Notes: generated by a model from the sequence alone, not told the origin. Counted from the stretch's first letter, positions 25,577 to 36,051 are shown. The stretch: 64,000 bases of DNA from Novosphingobium album (ex Liu et al. 2023) (GCF_029076845.1 NZ_JARESE010000070.1:62001-126000); one strand, 5' to 3'. Numbers and translations are program-made.

Positions 25577-26602
25577 ATGGCAATGGCAACGCTCCCCCCT
25601 CCGCCGCGCAGCACCGCGAACCCGGCCCCGTTCCGACCGGCCGATTCGGTGCGCCGCACCTCCAGCATCGACGTATCCTGGCCCGATGGGCCCGAAGGCG
25701 AGCGGCTGTTCATCGGCAGCGCGCGCGATCTGCTCACCCCGGTGGCGGGCGGGCCGGGCGAGACGGTGGCGCAGGCGCGCTTCGAAGCGCGGCTGGCCCA
25801 GGACAAGACCATCACCACGATCACCGCCGATCGCGATCCGGGGATGATCGCGCAACTCGTGGGCGCGCGCGGCGGCGGCCACTTGCGGCTGCTGCTCAAG
25901 GAAGTGATGCCCGATCTCATCGCCCGCAGCGATCCGCTCTACCTCGTGCTCGACGATATCTCGGGCACCGCGCTGGTTTCCGACTTCGCCTGGTCGCAGT
26001 GGTTTCCCGACTGGGCCGAGCGCCTGCGCGACCGGCTGGGCGCCGAAGAACACGCCCGGCTGATGGAAAAGCGCGTCAACATCTGCTGGGGCCTGCAGGA
26101 AGGCCACAGCGGCGTGCAGCCGGGCGGCCCGCCCAACAATGTCGCCGATGCCGATGCCGGCGACGTGCGCAATCCGGCCGATCCGCATGGCTGGCACGAG
26201 TTGCCCGAAAGCGAAGGCCCCGGCTTTCGCCGCGCGCGCCGGATCGACGTGGTGCGCGATGAGGCCGCCGGCCTGCTGCGGATCGATTCCGCCTTTCAGG
26301 ACAGCGCCAAGCAGAAGGACGGCGGCCGTGTCGCCATCCACGAGTACCGCATGACCGCGACGGCGGACCTGGAAACGCTGGAGATCCTCGCGCTCACGCC
26401 CGAAGCGCGCATCCTGCCCTTCTCCGAATGCCCGGGCGCGGTGCACAACACCCAGCGGCTGGTCGGCCGGCGGATCTCGGACATTCGCGAAGACGTGCTC
26501 GCGCAATTGCGCGGCCCGCAAGGCTGCACCCACCTCAACGACGCGCTGCGCGCGCTGGCCGACGTGCCGCGCCTCGCCGGGTATTTGCGCGAGCCGGCCT
26601 GA
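25577..26602 (+). CDS. DUF2889-domain protein
   Basis: A 341-residue cytosolic protein whose C-terminal third carries the DUF2889 pattern: IHEYRMTATADLETLEI, ILPFSECPGAVHNTQRLVGR, and LRGPQGCTHLNDALRALADV, with conserved Cys and His residues (CPGA and GCTHL) that could bind a metal. The first half (residues about 30-200) shows no domain I recognise. Three in-frame starts exist (TTG 25568, ATG 25577, ATG 25583); 25577 is chosen. DUF2889 proteins are uncharacterised and recur next to catabolic genes in this group. It sits in the operon with the fused oxidoreductase downstream. Confidence 0.75.
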   Translation: MAMATLPPPPRSTANPAPFRPADSVRRTSSIDVSWPDGPEGERLFIGSARDLLTPVAGGPGETVAQARFEARLAQDKTITTITADRDPGMIAQLVGARGGGHLRLLLKEVMPDLIARSDPLYLVLDDISGTALVSDFAWSQWFPDWAERLRDRLGAEEHARLMEKRVNICWGLQEGHSGVQPGGPPNNVADADAGDVRNPADPHGWHELPESEGPGFRRARRIDVVRDEAAGLLRIDSAFQDSAKQKDGGRVAIHEYRMTATADLETLEILALTPEARILPFSECPGAVHNTQRLVGRRISDIREDVLAQLRGPQGCTHLNDALRALADVPRLAGYLREPA

Positions 26603-26742
26603 GGCCAGCGGACCGGGGCATGTGATCCCCGGCGCATTCGAGGCAAGGCGAATTGACCGCCACGGCGCAAACGCCCGTTCCGCTTGCGCGCCCGCCACCC
26701 ATCTGGAAAGCCCGGCCACGACAAGAGAACCCCGGGGAAGCC

Positions 26743-29700
26743 GTGACCAGAACCGTCGTCACGCTGGATGACAAATATACGCAGGGCGAAGGGCAAGTGA
26801 TGCTCTCCGCGCTGCAGGGCGTGGTGCGCCTGCTGCTTGACCAGTCGCGCCGCGATGCGGCGGCGGGCCTCGGGACCGCGGGCTATGTCACCGGCTATCG
26901 CGGCTCCCCGATCACCACGCTCGATGCGCAGCTCTGGGCCGCGCAGACGCTGCTGGACGCGCACGACATCCGCTTCGAGCCGGGGCTGAACGAGGAACTG
27001 GCGGCGACGTCGCTGCGCGGCACGCAGCAGCTCGACTGGTACGGCAAGCCGCGCGTCGATGGGGTGTTTGCGCTGTGGTATGCCAAGGGCGTGGGCGTCG
27101 AGCGCGCGGGCGAGGCGATCAAGGCGGCCAATTTCGAAGGCACCCACCGCAACGGCGGCGCGCTGCTGCTGTGCGGCGACGACCATGCCGCCAAGTCATC
27201 GCTCACCGCGCACCAGTCCGAACACGTGCTCGTCACCGCGATGGTGCCGGTGCTCTATCCCGCCACCACTGACGAGATCCTGTCGATGGGCCAGCTCGGC
27301 TGGGCGCTCTCGCGCGCGAGCGGGCTTTATGTGGGCCTGAAGGCCGTGACCGACACGCTCGACCTGACGACGACGGTGACACTGCCGGGGCACGCGTTCC
27401 CCATCGCCATGCCCGAGTTGCCCCCCGGTTCCTCACCCAACTTGCGCATCGCGATGTCGGCGCTGCAGCAGGAGCAGGCGGTGATCGAGCAGCGGCTGCC
27501 GATCGTGCCGCTGTTCGCAAGCCTCAACCGGCTCGACCGCGTGACGCAGGACGCGCCCGATCGCCGGCTGACCGTGGTGAGCGCCGGCAAGGCGTGGCTC
27601 GATGTCTGCCAGGCGCTCGCCGACCTGGGGCTCGGCGCAGCGCGATGCCGCGCCATCGGCCTGCGCGTGGTCAAGCTCGGTCTGGTCTGGCCGGTCGATG
27701 CCGGCTTCCTGCGCGAAGCCTGCGGCGGCAGCGGCGAAGTGCTGGTGATCGAGGAGAAGCGCGCCTTCATCGAGGATCAGATCGCGCGCATCTTCTATGG
27801 CCGCGCCGATGCCCCGGCGCTTTCGGGCAAGACCGCGCCCGACGGCACGCGGCTGCTGGCCGAGATCGGCGTGCTCGATCCCGGCACGGTGCGCCGCGCG
27901 CTGGTGCAGCGGCTGGCCACGCTCGGCCTGCTGCCGGAGGAAGCCGCCGCGCGCGATGCGGCTCTGCGCGAGATGGAAGGCGGCGCCCGGCTGCTGGCGC
28001 TCACCGCGATCCGCCCGGCCTATTTCTGCTCGGGCTGCCCGCACAACACATCGACCCTGGTGCCCGAAGGCAGCGCAGCGATGGGGGCGACGGGGTGCCA
28101 TGGCCTGGCCCATTACATGCCCGAGCGCCACACGATGCAGACCGTCAGCATGGGGCAGGAAGGGATGCCCTGGGTCGCCGCGCAAAGCTTCGTCGATACG
28201 CCGCACATGTTCCAGAACCTGGGCGACGGCACCTATACCCATTCCGGCCTGCTGACGATCCGCGCGGCGGTGGCGGCCAAAAGCCGCGTCACCTTCAAGA
28301 TCCTCTACAACGATGCCGTGGCGATGACCGGCGGCCAGCCGGCCGAAGGCGCGCTCAGCCCCGAGCAGATCGTGCGCGAACTGGTGATCGAAGGCGTCTG
28401 GCCGGTCGTGCTGGTAAGCGAAGACCCGTCGCGCTTTGCCGACAGCCCCCTGCCCTCCGGCGTGCGCGTGCGCCATCGCGACGAGCTTGACGCGGTCCAG
28501 CGCGAATTGCGCGAGGTGAACGGCACCAGCGGCATCGTCTATGAGCAGACTTGCGCCAACGAGAAGCGGCGGCGGCGCAAGAAGGGCCAATACCCCGATC
28601 CCGACAAGCGATTGTTCATCAACACCGCCGTGTGCGAAGGCTGCGGCGATTGCTCGGTGCAGTCGAACTGCCTTTCCGTCACGCCGGTGGAGACCGAGTT
28701 CGGCCGCAAGCGGGCGATCGACCAATCCACCTGCAACAAGGACTATAGCTGCATCAAGGGATTCTGCCCCAGCTTCGTCGAAGTCTCGGGCGCCGGCCCG
28801 GCCCGGCGCGATTTCGACGCCGGGGCGCTGGCGGCCATGGTCGCCAGGCTGCCCGCGCCGCCCGTGCTCGACGTGGTGCAAGCCCCGCGCGCGCTGCTTG
28901 TCACCGGCATCGGCGGGACCGGGGTGCTGACCGTGGGCGCGATCCTGGCCATGGCCGCGCACCTGGAAGGCAAGGCCGTCAAGGTGCTGGACCAGACCGG
29001 CATGGCGCAGAAGGGCGGCGCGGTGACGAGCCATATCCGCATCGGCGCGGATATGCGGGCGATTCCCTCCGCGCGGCTGGGCACCGGGCAGGCCGACGTG
29101 ATCATCGCCTGCGATCTGGTGGTCGGCTCGGCGCCCGACGTGCTCGCGCTCGCCCGGCCCGATACGCATGTGCTGGCGAACGAGGATGTGGTTCCGACGG
29201 GCGAGTTCCAGCGCAACCGCGATCTTGACCTTACCGTCACGCGCTTCCTCGCGGCGATCGGCAAGCGGGTCGATCCGGCCCGGATCGCCGCGCTGCGCGC
29301 CGGATCGCTGGCGACGCGGCTGCTGGGCGATTCGATCTTCACCAACCTGATGATGGTCGGCTTCGCGGCGCAGAAGGGCCTGCTGCCGGTGGGGCTCGAC
29401 GCGATCGAGGAAGCGATCCGGCTGAACGGGATCGCCGCGAAAGCGAACCTCGCCGCGCTGGCGCTCGGGCGGCTGGCGGCGGATGGCGCGGCCGACCTGT
29501 TCGATCTCGCCGACGCGCCGGCGCACCAGCCCGCCTTTCCCGTGACCCTGGCGGACGTCACCGAAAGCCGCGCCAGGCTGCTTGCCGCTTACCAGAACCC
29601 GGCCTGGGCCGCCGATTACCGCGCCTTCCTTGACGATATCGCCGGGACGCTGGCCGCGCGCGGGCTGGGCGAATGCGAGGCGCTGCGCGTCGAGATCGCG

Positions 29701-30225
29701 CGCGGCCTGGGCAAGCTGATGGCCTACAAGGACGAATACGAGGTGGCCCGGCTGTACAGCGATCCGGCCTTCCGCGCGCAACTGGCCGATGCCTTCGCCG
29801 GCAGCCCCCGGCTCAAGGTCCACCTCGCCCCGCCGCTGCTGGCCTGGCGCAAGGATGCGCGGACAGGGCGCCCCCGGAAGATCGCGTTCGGCGGCTGGAT
29901 CTTTCCCGTGTTCGGCCTGCTGGCAAGGCTCAAGGGCCTGCGCGGCACCGCGTTCGACCCGTTCGGCCATACCGCCGAGCGGCGGCTGGAACGCGCGCTG
30001 ATCGGCGAATACAAGGATCTCGTCCGCGATATCGCCGCCCGCGTCACGCCCGCGACGCTGCCCGTCGCCATCCAGCTTGCCGCCGCCCCGGAACTGGTCG
30101 CGGGTTATGGCCCGGTCAAGGACGCAGGCATTGCCGCCTATCGCGCGCGCGTGGCCGAAGGACTGCCCCGGCTGGAGCCCGCACCCGCGCCGCCCGCCGC
30201 CGCCCTGGCGCGCGAGCCGGCCTGA
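26743..30225 (+). CDS. Fused indolepyruvate:ferredoxin-oxidoreductase-type 2-oxoacid dehydrogenase
   Basis: A 1160-residue single-chain enzyme of the fused indolepyruvate ferredoxin oxidoreductase type. Order: an N-terminal pyrimidine-binding TPP domain (GYVTGYRGSPITTLD), a TPP diphosphate domain with FCSGCPHNTSTLVPEGS and TYTHSGLLTIRAAV, then Cys-rich cluster ligands in CEGCGDCSVQSNC (near residue 635), an oxidoreductase gamma-type domain with GIGGTGVLTVGAILAMAAHL and LDQTGMAQKGGAVTSHIR, and a long C-terminal domain. It would oxidatively decarboxylate aryl- or branched-chain 2-oxoacids to acyl-CoA. GTG 26743 fits the family N-terminus VTRTVVTLDDKY; an upstream TTG at 26653 would add 30 residues with no match. 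Confidence 0.88.
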   Translation: MTRTVVTLDDKYTQGEGQVMLSALQGVVRLLLDQSRRDAAAGLGTAGYVTGYRGSPITTLDAQLWAAQTLLDAHDIRFEPGLNEELAATSLRGTQQLDWYGKPRVDGVFALWYAKGVGVERAGEAIKAANFEGTHRNGGALLLCGDDHAAKSSLTAHQSEHVLVTAMVPVLYPATTDEILSMGQLGWALSRASGLYVGLKAVTDTLDLTTTVTLPGHAFPIAMPELPPGSSPNLRIAMSALQQEQAVIEQRLPIVPLFASLNRLDRVTQDAPDRRLTVVSAGKAWLDVCQALADLGLGAARCRAIGLRVVKLGLVWPVDAGFLREACGGSGEVLVIEEKRAFIEDQIARIFYGRADAPALSGKTAPDGTRLLAEIGVLDPGTVRRALVQRLATLGLLPEEAAARDAALREMEGGARLLALTAIRPAYFCSGCPHNTSTLVPEGSAAMGATGCHGLAHYMPERHTMQTVSMGQEGMPWVAAQSFVDTPHMFQNLGDGTYTHSGLLTIRAAVAAKSRVTFKILYNDAVAMTGGQPAEGALSPEQIVRELVIEGVWPVVLVSEDPSRFADSPLPSGVRVRHRDELDAVQRELREVNGTSGIVYEQTCANEKRRRRKKGQYPDPDKRLFINTAVCEGCGDCSVQSNCLSVTPVETEFGRKRAIDQSTCNKDYSCIKGFCPSFVEVSGAGPARRDFDAGALAAMVARLPAPPVLDVVQAPRALLVTGIGGTGVLTVGAILAMAAHLEGKAVKVLDQTGMAQKGGAVTSHIRIGADMRAIPSARLGTGQADVIIACDLVVGSAPDVLALARPDTHVLANEDVVPTGEFQRNRDLDLTVTRFLAAIGKRVDPARIAALRAGSLATRLLGDSIFTNLMMVGFAAQKGLLPVGLDAIEEAIRLNGIAAKANLAALALGRLAADGAADLFDLADAPAHQPAFPVTLADVTESRARLLAAYQNPAWAADYRAFLDDIAGTLAARGLGECEALRVEIARGLGKLMAYKDEYEVARLYSDPAFRAQLADAFAGSPRLKVHLAPPLLAWRKDARTGRPRKIAFGGWIFPVFGLLARLKGLRGTAFDPFGHTAERRLERALIGEYKDLVRDIAARVTPATLPVAIQLAAAPELVAGYGPVKDAGIAAYRARVAEGLPRLEPAPAPPAAALAREPA

Positions 30226-30237
30226 AGCCGCGCGGGG

Positions 30238-30699
30238 TCAGGCTGCGTCCTGCCGGCGTTCGGGCAGGATCACCGCTTCCATCGCGTTCTGCAACGCCTT
30301 GTGGAAGCCGGCGAGCCCGGCCATCCGTTCCCGCGCCGCGCCAGTCGCCACGCTGGCCTTGCGCGCGGTGATCAGCTCCGCCATGCGGCCCAGCGTCTGC
30401 GCCTGCTTGCGCAGCGGCGCGCCGGGATCGTCCCCCGCGACATAGAACACCCGCTTGGTCCCGCGCTCGCCCAGCCGGCGGGCATTGCCATGCTCTTCCA
30501 GCACCTTGGCGGCGGTGCAGGCGTTGCTTTTGCTGATCTCCAGATCGCGCGCGATGTCATCCAGGCTCACCGGCTCGTTCATCATCTGGAGATAGCCGTA
30601 AAGCCGCGCGGCATTGCCGGGCATACTCCACGCCGACAGCAGCCCGGCCAGATCGTCGATGAACCGCCGCTGCTCGGGCGAAAGATTTCCCTTTGACAT
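30238..30699 (-). CDS. GbsR/MarR-type transcriptional regulator
   Basis: A 153-residue winged-helix regulator. It starts MSKGNLSPEQRRFIDDLAG, has the helix-turn-helix VSLDDIARDLEISKSNACTAAKVLEEHG around residues 45-75 (key part DIARDLEISKSNACT), a wing with GERGTKRVFYVAGDD and a C-terminal helical dimer region. GbsR-type proteins repress transporter or dehydrogenase genes and often their own. Three starts exist (GTG 30726, ATG 30708, ATG 30699); ATG 30699 matches the family N-terminus. A strong palindrome overlaps the start, and the aldehyde dehydrogenase at 30825 diverges from it, so both are probable targets. Confidence 0.85.
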   Translation of the reverse strand: MSKGNLSPEQRRFIDDLAGLLSAWSMPGNAARLYGYLQMMNEPVSLDDIARDLEISKSNACTAAKVLEEHGNARRLGERGTKRVFYVAGDDPGAPLRKQAQTLGRMAELITARKASVATGAARERMAGLAGFHKALQNAMEAVILPERRQDAA

Positions 30700-30719
30700 A
30701 TTCTGCATATCCAGAATAT
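30698..30719. promoter_or_regulatory. Operator-like palindrome ATATTCTG-N6-CAGAATAT
   Basis: Perfect 8-bp arms (30698-30705 and 30712-30719) with spacer CATATC. It lies at the 5' end of the GbsR/MarR-type gene, overlapping the preferred start codon, in an AT-rich island between that gene and the divergent aldehyde dehydrogenase gene. Position and symmetry suit an autoregulatory operator. Confidence 0.65.
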
Positions 30720-30824
30720 TGATCACTTCAGTCAGGGAATCAAGCTCGAAATGCGGCCCGATGGGCGCCGGGCGTGACCGCGAAAGCCCTGCCGAAGAAC
30801 CCGTTTGCAGAGGATTTTCCTATC

Positions 30825-32318
<1,494 letters not shown>

Positions 32319-32346
32319 CCCGCGCCAGATGGGATTGGAAATGGGT

Positions 32347-32534
32347 GTGAAATGCGCCTGTCGACGCGTAATCGCGCCGGCCCGCTCCCGTCCGAGGGTG
32401 ACGAAAATGTCCGGGGGACATTTTCGCCGAGGGACCGGCCTCCCACAGAGTACCATTCCTATGAGAGGCCGGGTGGGGGCGCTGGCTGGTACCGCCACGA
32501 AATGCGCTCTTCCACGCATTTCGAAACAGACTCC
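32347..32534. repeat. Sphingomonad-type palindromic repeat, copy B (diverged)
   Basis: Part of a dispersed family. The right end (GAAATGCGCTCTTCCACGCA then TTTCGAAACAGACTCC) matches copy A's GAAATGCGATCATCCGCGCA then TTTCCAAGCAGGCTCC. The inner GGCCGGGTGGGGGCGCTGGC also matches copy A. The left half has diverged and contains a separate perfect hairpin at 32402-32426. The 311-bp gap 32319-32629 holds no gene. Confidence 0.7.
32402..32426. repeat. Perfect hairpin CGAAAATGTCC-GGG-GGACATTTTCG inside copy B
   Basis: Arms of 11 bp with a 3-nt loop. Its AT-rich stem is unlike the rest of the repeat, suggesting a separate, inserted palindromic unit. No T-run follows, so it is not a standard terminator, although it lies 84 bp after the aldehyde dehydrogenase stop. 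Confidence 0.7.
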
Positions 32535-32629
32535 TAAGCCGCTGGGGCGATGCGGAAGGCCCTTCCCATCATCGCCGCCTCCGCGCTAGCCTGCCGCGAG
32601 ACAAGAGACCGGCTGGACGGGAGAGCAAG

Positions 32630-33433
32630 GTGGATTTTGCCGCGAAATACGGCCCCTGGGCGCTGATCGCCGGGGCATCGGAAGGAACGGGCGCCAGCTT
32701 TGCCCGGCAACTGGCCGAAAAGGGCCTGAACCTGATCCTCATCGCCCGGCGCGAAGGGCCGCTGGACCAGCTCGCGCTGGAAATCCGCGCGGCGCACGGG
32801 GTGGAATGCGTCACCGCCTCGGTCGATCTCGCGCGGGACGACGCGGCCGAGCGCATGGCCGCCGCGGCGGGCGAGCGCGAGGTGGGCCTGCTGATCCTCA
32901 ACGCCGGGTCCGATCCCAACGGCTCGCTGTTCCTCGACAACCCGATCGCCAACTGGGACACGCTGGCGATGCGCAACGTCATGACCGTGATGCGCGCCTG
33001 CCACCGCTTCGGCGCGCCGATGCGCGATCGCGGGCGCGGCGGGATCATGATCGTCGGCTCGGGCGCCTGCTATGGCGGGCTGCCGGGCATCAGCGTCTAT
33101 TGCGCGACCAAGGCGTTCGACCTGGTGCTGAGCGAAGCGCTCTGGGCCGAGCTGGAACCGCACGGCGTGGACGTGCTGAGCTATGTCCTGGGCCGCACCG
33201 ATACGCCCGCCCACCGCGAACTGATGGAAGCGCGCGGCATGGCCGTTCCCGCAGACTTGGCCGACCCCGACGATGTCGCCCGGCTCGGGCTCGAACGCCT
33301 GCCGCACGGCCCGATCTGCAACTGGGGCGAGGCCGACGATGTCGCCGGGATGAGCGTCACTTCCGCCGCCCAGCGGCGCGAGCGCATCCGCGCCATCGCC
33401 GCCATGTCCGCCGCCTATGCCGCGAAGGACTGA
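32630..33433 (+). CDS. Short-chain dehydrogenase/reductase
   Basis: A 267-residue SDR of the variant type with a modified cofactor motif (LIAGASEGTGASFARQLAEK) and IARREGPLDQL, where the Arg pair favours NADPH. LILNAGSDPN replaces the NNAG motif; the catalytic residues are in IVGSGACYGG and VYCATKAFD (YxxxK). The GTG start at 32630 has GGGAGAG just upstream. It is the first of four same-strand genes with tight spacing (5, 48 and 13 bp) through the alcohol dehydrogenase. Substrate unknown. Confidence 0.88.
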   Translation: MDFAAKYGPWALIAGASEGTGASFARQLAEKGLNLILIARREGPLDQLALEIRAAHGVECVTASVDLARDDAAERMAAAAGEREVGLLILNAGSDPNGSLFLDNPIANWDTLAMRNVMTVMRACHRFGAPMRDRGRGGIMIVGSGACYGGLPGISVYCATKAFDLVLSEALWAELEPHGVDVLSYVLGRTDTPAHRELMEARGMAVPADLADPDDVARLGLERLPHGPICNWGEADDVAGMSVTSAAQRRERIRAIAAMSAAYAAKD

Positions 33434-33437
33434 AGCC

Positions 33438-33944
33438 ATGAGCGACACTCTTGCCCAGCTTGCCGACAAGCAGGCGATCACCGAGCTGATCTATACCTAT
33501 TGCCGCGCGGTCGATCGGCTGGACGTGCCGCTGGGCCATTCGGTCTGGCATGAAGACGGCTATGCCGACTATGGCGCCGCCTATTACCGGGGGCCCGGCC
33601 GGGGCGTGATCGACCTGATCTGCCAGCATCACCTGGGCCTGCTCAGCCATTCGCACCAGGTGGCCAACGTGCTCATCGCGCTCGACGGCGACGATGCGGG
33701 CAGCGAGGCTTACGTCACCGGCACCATGCGCGCCGAGCGCGATGGCAAGCTGTTCCAGATCGGCGTCTGGGGCCGCTATCTCGATCGCTGGCAGAAGCGC
33801 GGCGGGCGCTGGGGCCTGCTGCACCGGGTGGTGGTGTTCGAGCATCAGGAAATGCGCGAGACCACCGATCTGCCCAGCCACGGCGTGCCCTCCTCGCGCG
33901 ACCGGGACGATCCGTCCTACGCGATCCTGGCCAAATGGCCCTGA
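33438..33944 (+). CDS. SnoaL-like (NTF2-fold) protein
   Basis: A 168-residue SnoaL_4-type protein. It begins LADKQAITELIYTYCRAVDRLD, a helix typical of the aromatic-dioxygenase small-subunit-like NTF2 family, then has VWHEDGYADYG and the inner strands EAYVTGTMRAERDG and FQIGVWGRYLDRW. The final LLHRVVVFEHQEM strand is also characteristic, with His residues lining the putative pocket. Activity could be dehydratase or isomerase. It lies 4 bp after the SDR stop in the cluster. No further assignment is possible. Confidence 0.82.
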   Translation: MSDTLAQLADKQAITELIYTYCRAVDRLDVPLGHSVWHEDGYADYGAAYYRGPGRGVIDLICQHHLGLLSHSHQVANVLIALDGDDAGSEAYVTGTMRAERDGKLFQIGVWGRYLDRWQKRGGRWGLLHRVVVFEHQEMRETTDLPSHGVPSSRDRDDPSYAILAKWP

Positions 33945-33992
33945 CCGCCGCCTTGCCTCCGATTCCCCCATCGCCGCGCTGAAAGGCCCGTC

Positions 33993-35003
33993 ATGAACCA
34001 AATCCGCATCAACGTTTCCTTCGACATGCGCTCGCCCGAATGGGCCACGCCCACGCACGAGCTTTATCGCGCCGCGATCGAGATGGCCGCCTTCGTCGAT
34101 GGCATCGGCGTCGATACCATCGGCCTGATGCAGCACCATGGATCGGATGACGGTTATCTGCCGCAGCCCTTCACGCTGGCCGGCGGCATGGCCGCCGTCA
34201 CCGGCCGCGTGCGCTTTCTGCTGGGCGCGGTGATCCTGCCGCTGCACGATCCGGTGGAACTGGCCGAGCAGATCGCGGTGGTCGATCTCATGTCGAACGG
34301 GCGGCTCAACGTGATCTTCGGCGCGGGCTATGTGCCGTTCGAATTCGCCATGTTCAACAAGTCGCTCAAGGACCGGGCGAAGCTGATGGACCAGGGGATC
34401 GAGACCATCCTGCGCGCGCTGCATGGTGAGCGGTTCGAGATGGAAGGCCGCCCGATCTTCGTTCGCCCGCTGCCGGTGCAGGCGCCCGAGGATATCATCA
34501 TGGTCGGCGGCGGCGTGCCCGCATCGGCGAAGCGCGCCGCGAAGTTCGGCGTCGGCTTCGGCCCGATGAAGCCGGAACTGATCGACATCTACCTGGCGGA
34601 ATGCGAACGCCTGGGCCACGCGCCGCGCACCCATTTCCGCCCGGTGCCGGGTATGCCGCTGTCGATCCACTTGTGCCAGGACCCGGACGAAGGCTGGGCC
34701 GCGATCGAGCGCCACGCCGTCCACGTCATCACCGAATACGCCAAGTGGGCCGAACAGGAAGGCGATGGCTCCAACTCACCATTCAAGGGGCTCGATAACC
34801 CGGCGGTGCTGCGCCACGCCGGGCTCTTCGTCGCCTGGACGCCGGACCAGCTGGTCGAGCGGGTCGGCCAGCTTGGCGGCATGGGCAATGTCGGCTTCCA
34901 GCCGCTGCTGGGCGGGCTTTCGCCCGAACAGGGCTGGAAAAGCCTCAAGCTGCTGGAACAGACCATGCCACGCCTGCGGCAGGCCATGGCCGTCACGGCC
35001 TGA
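33993..35003 (+). CDS. Luciferase-like (LLM-class) flavin-dependent monooxygenase
   Basis: A 336-residue TIM-barrel flavoprotein of the bacterial luciferase/F420 superfamily. Signatures are VDTIGLMQHHGSDDGYLPQP, RVRFLLGAVILPLHDPVELAEQ (part: GAVILPLHDPVELAEQIA), VVDLMSNGRLNVIFGAGYVPFEF (part: DLMSNGRLNVIFGAGY) and IIMVGGGVPASAKRAAKFGVGF. These are the barrel strands that bind reduced FMN or F420. Such enzymes oxidise carbonyls or ring carbons, for example in Baeyer-Villiger-like or desulfurisation steps, and need a separate flavin reductase, which is not seen nearby. ATG 33993 is used. Confidence 0.9.
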   Translation: MNQIRINVSFDMRSPEWATPTHELYRAAIEMAAFVDGIGVDTIGLMQHHGSDDGYLPQPFTLAGGMAAVTGRVRFLLGAVILPLHDPVELAEQIAVVDLMSNGRLNVIFGAGYVPFEFAMFNKSLKDRAKLMDQGIETILRALHGERFEMEGRPIFVRPLPVQAPEDIIMVGGGVPASAKRAAKFGVGFGPMKPELIDIYLAECERLGHAPRTHFRPVPGMPLSIHLCQDPDEGWAAIERHAVHVITEYAKWAEQEGDGSNSPFKGLDNPAVLRHAGLFVAWTPDQLVERVGQLGGMGNVGFQPLLGGLSPEQGWKSLKLLEQTMPRLRQAMAVTA

Positions 35004-35016
35004 AGGAGAACGCGTG

Positions 35017-36051
35017 ATGAAAGCCGCCTATGTCCAGAACGGCGAGGTCCTGGTCGGAGAGATCGCCGATCCCGTGCCCGGCAAGGGGCAAGCGCTGGTG
35101 CGCACCCATTCCTGCGGGCTCTGCGCGTCCGACGCGCATTTCCTGACCGGCGGCAAGAACATCATCGCCCTCTCGCGCCGGCTGGGCGGGCCTTATGCCG
35201 CACTCGATTTCGAGCGGCCCTTCGTGCCGGGCCACGAATATGTCGGCGAAGTGCTCGACTACGGGCCGGGCAGCCGCCGCACGGTCAGGCCGGGGCGCAA
35301 GGTCACGTCGGTGCCGATCATGCGCCAGGGCGGCAGCCACGCGGTGGTGGGCTTCAGCCACCAGTGCCCCGGCGGCTTCGGCGAGCTGATGCTGCTGGAC
35401 GAGGATTTCATCCTCGAAGTGCCCGATGGCCTGCCCGACGAATACGCCGCGATGATCGAGCCGCTGGCGGTCGGGCTGGAACACGCGCGGCGCGGGCGGC
35501 CCCAGCCGGGCGATGCCGCGCTGGTGATCGGCTGCGGCGCGATCGGCCTGGGCGTGATCGCCGGCCTCAAGCTGATGGGCGTGGCCCCGATCATCGCCGC
35601 CGATTTCCACCAGAGCCGCCGCGACCTGGCCGTGGCGATGGGCGCGCATATCGCCGTCGACCCGCGCGAGGTGAACGCCTACGCACCGCTGCCCGATTTC
35701 GGCGGACGGCAGGCCAACCTGATCTACGAATGCGTCGGCCTGCCCGGCATGTTGCAGCGGATCATCGAATCGGCGCCGTTCGACGGGCGCATCGTCATGG
35801 GCGGCTATTGCATGGAGGAAGAGCCTTTCTTCGTCTTCGCCGCGCAGAACAAACGGCTCAACGTCCAGTTCGCCGGCGGCGAGGAACCGCAGGACATGGA
35901 CCTGGCACTGCGCTCGATCGCCGACGGCTCGATCGACGTCACCCCATGGCTGGGCAGCCGCATCGGGCTGGGCGGCGTGGCCGATGCGATCGCGAACGTA
36001 TCGGGCCCCGGCACTCCGGTGCGCACGGTGATCGACCCGCGGATGCTGTAA
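35017..36051 (+). CDS. Zinc-dependent alcohol dehydrogenase (MDR)
   Basis: A 344-residue medium-chain dehydrogenase. The catalytic-zinc Cys is in HSCGLCASDAHFL, the GHE motif in FVPGHEYVGEVLDYG, and the third ligand region is MIEPLAVGLEHA. The typical four-cysteine structural-zinc lobe is not visible; a His/Cys-bearing loop (GFSHQCPGGFGELML) occupies that area. The Rossmann motif is VIGCGAIGLGVIAGL with ADFHQSRRDLA. ATG 35017 has AAGGAGA 7 bp upstream. It is last in the cluster SDR, SnoaL, luciferase-like, ADH and is followed at once by the palindromic repeat. Confidence 0.9.
   Translation: MKAAYVQNGEVLVGEIADPVPGKGQALVRTHSCGLCASDAHFLTGGKNIIALSRRLGGPYAALDFERPFVPGHEYVGEVLDYGPGSRRTVRPGRKVTSVPIMRQGGSHAVVGFSHQCPGGFGELMLLDEDFILEVPDGLPDEYAAMIEPLAVGLEHARRGRPQPGDAALVIGCGAIGLGVIAGLKLMGVAPIIAADFHQSRRDLAVAMGAHIAVDPREVNAYAPLPDFGGRQANLIYECVGLPGMLQRIIESAPFDGRIVMGGYCMEEEPFFVFAAQNKRLNVQFAGGEEPQDMDLALRSIADGSIDVTPWLGSRIGLGGVADAIANVSGPGTPVRTVIDPRML

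Noticed and set aside
27433..29970. 845-codon open frame antisense to the fused oxidoreductase gene
   Set aside because: It is a high-GC shadow frame: Arg/His/Gln-rich, no domain motif, and the sense strand has clear family motifs along its whole length.
32402..32426. Terminator for the aldehyde dehydrogenase at 30825-32318
   Set aside because: A good hairpin, but no T-run follows and it lies inside a dispersed repeat 84 bp downstream.
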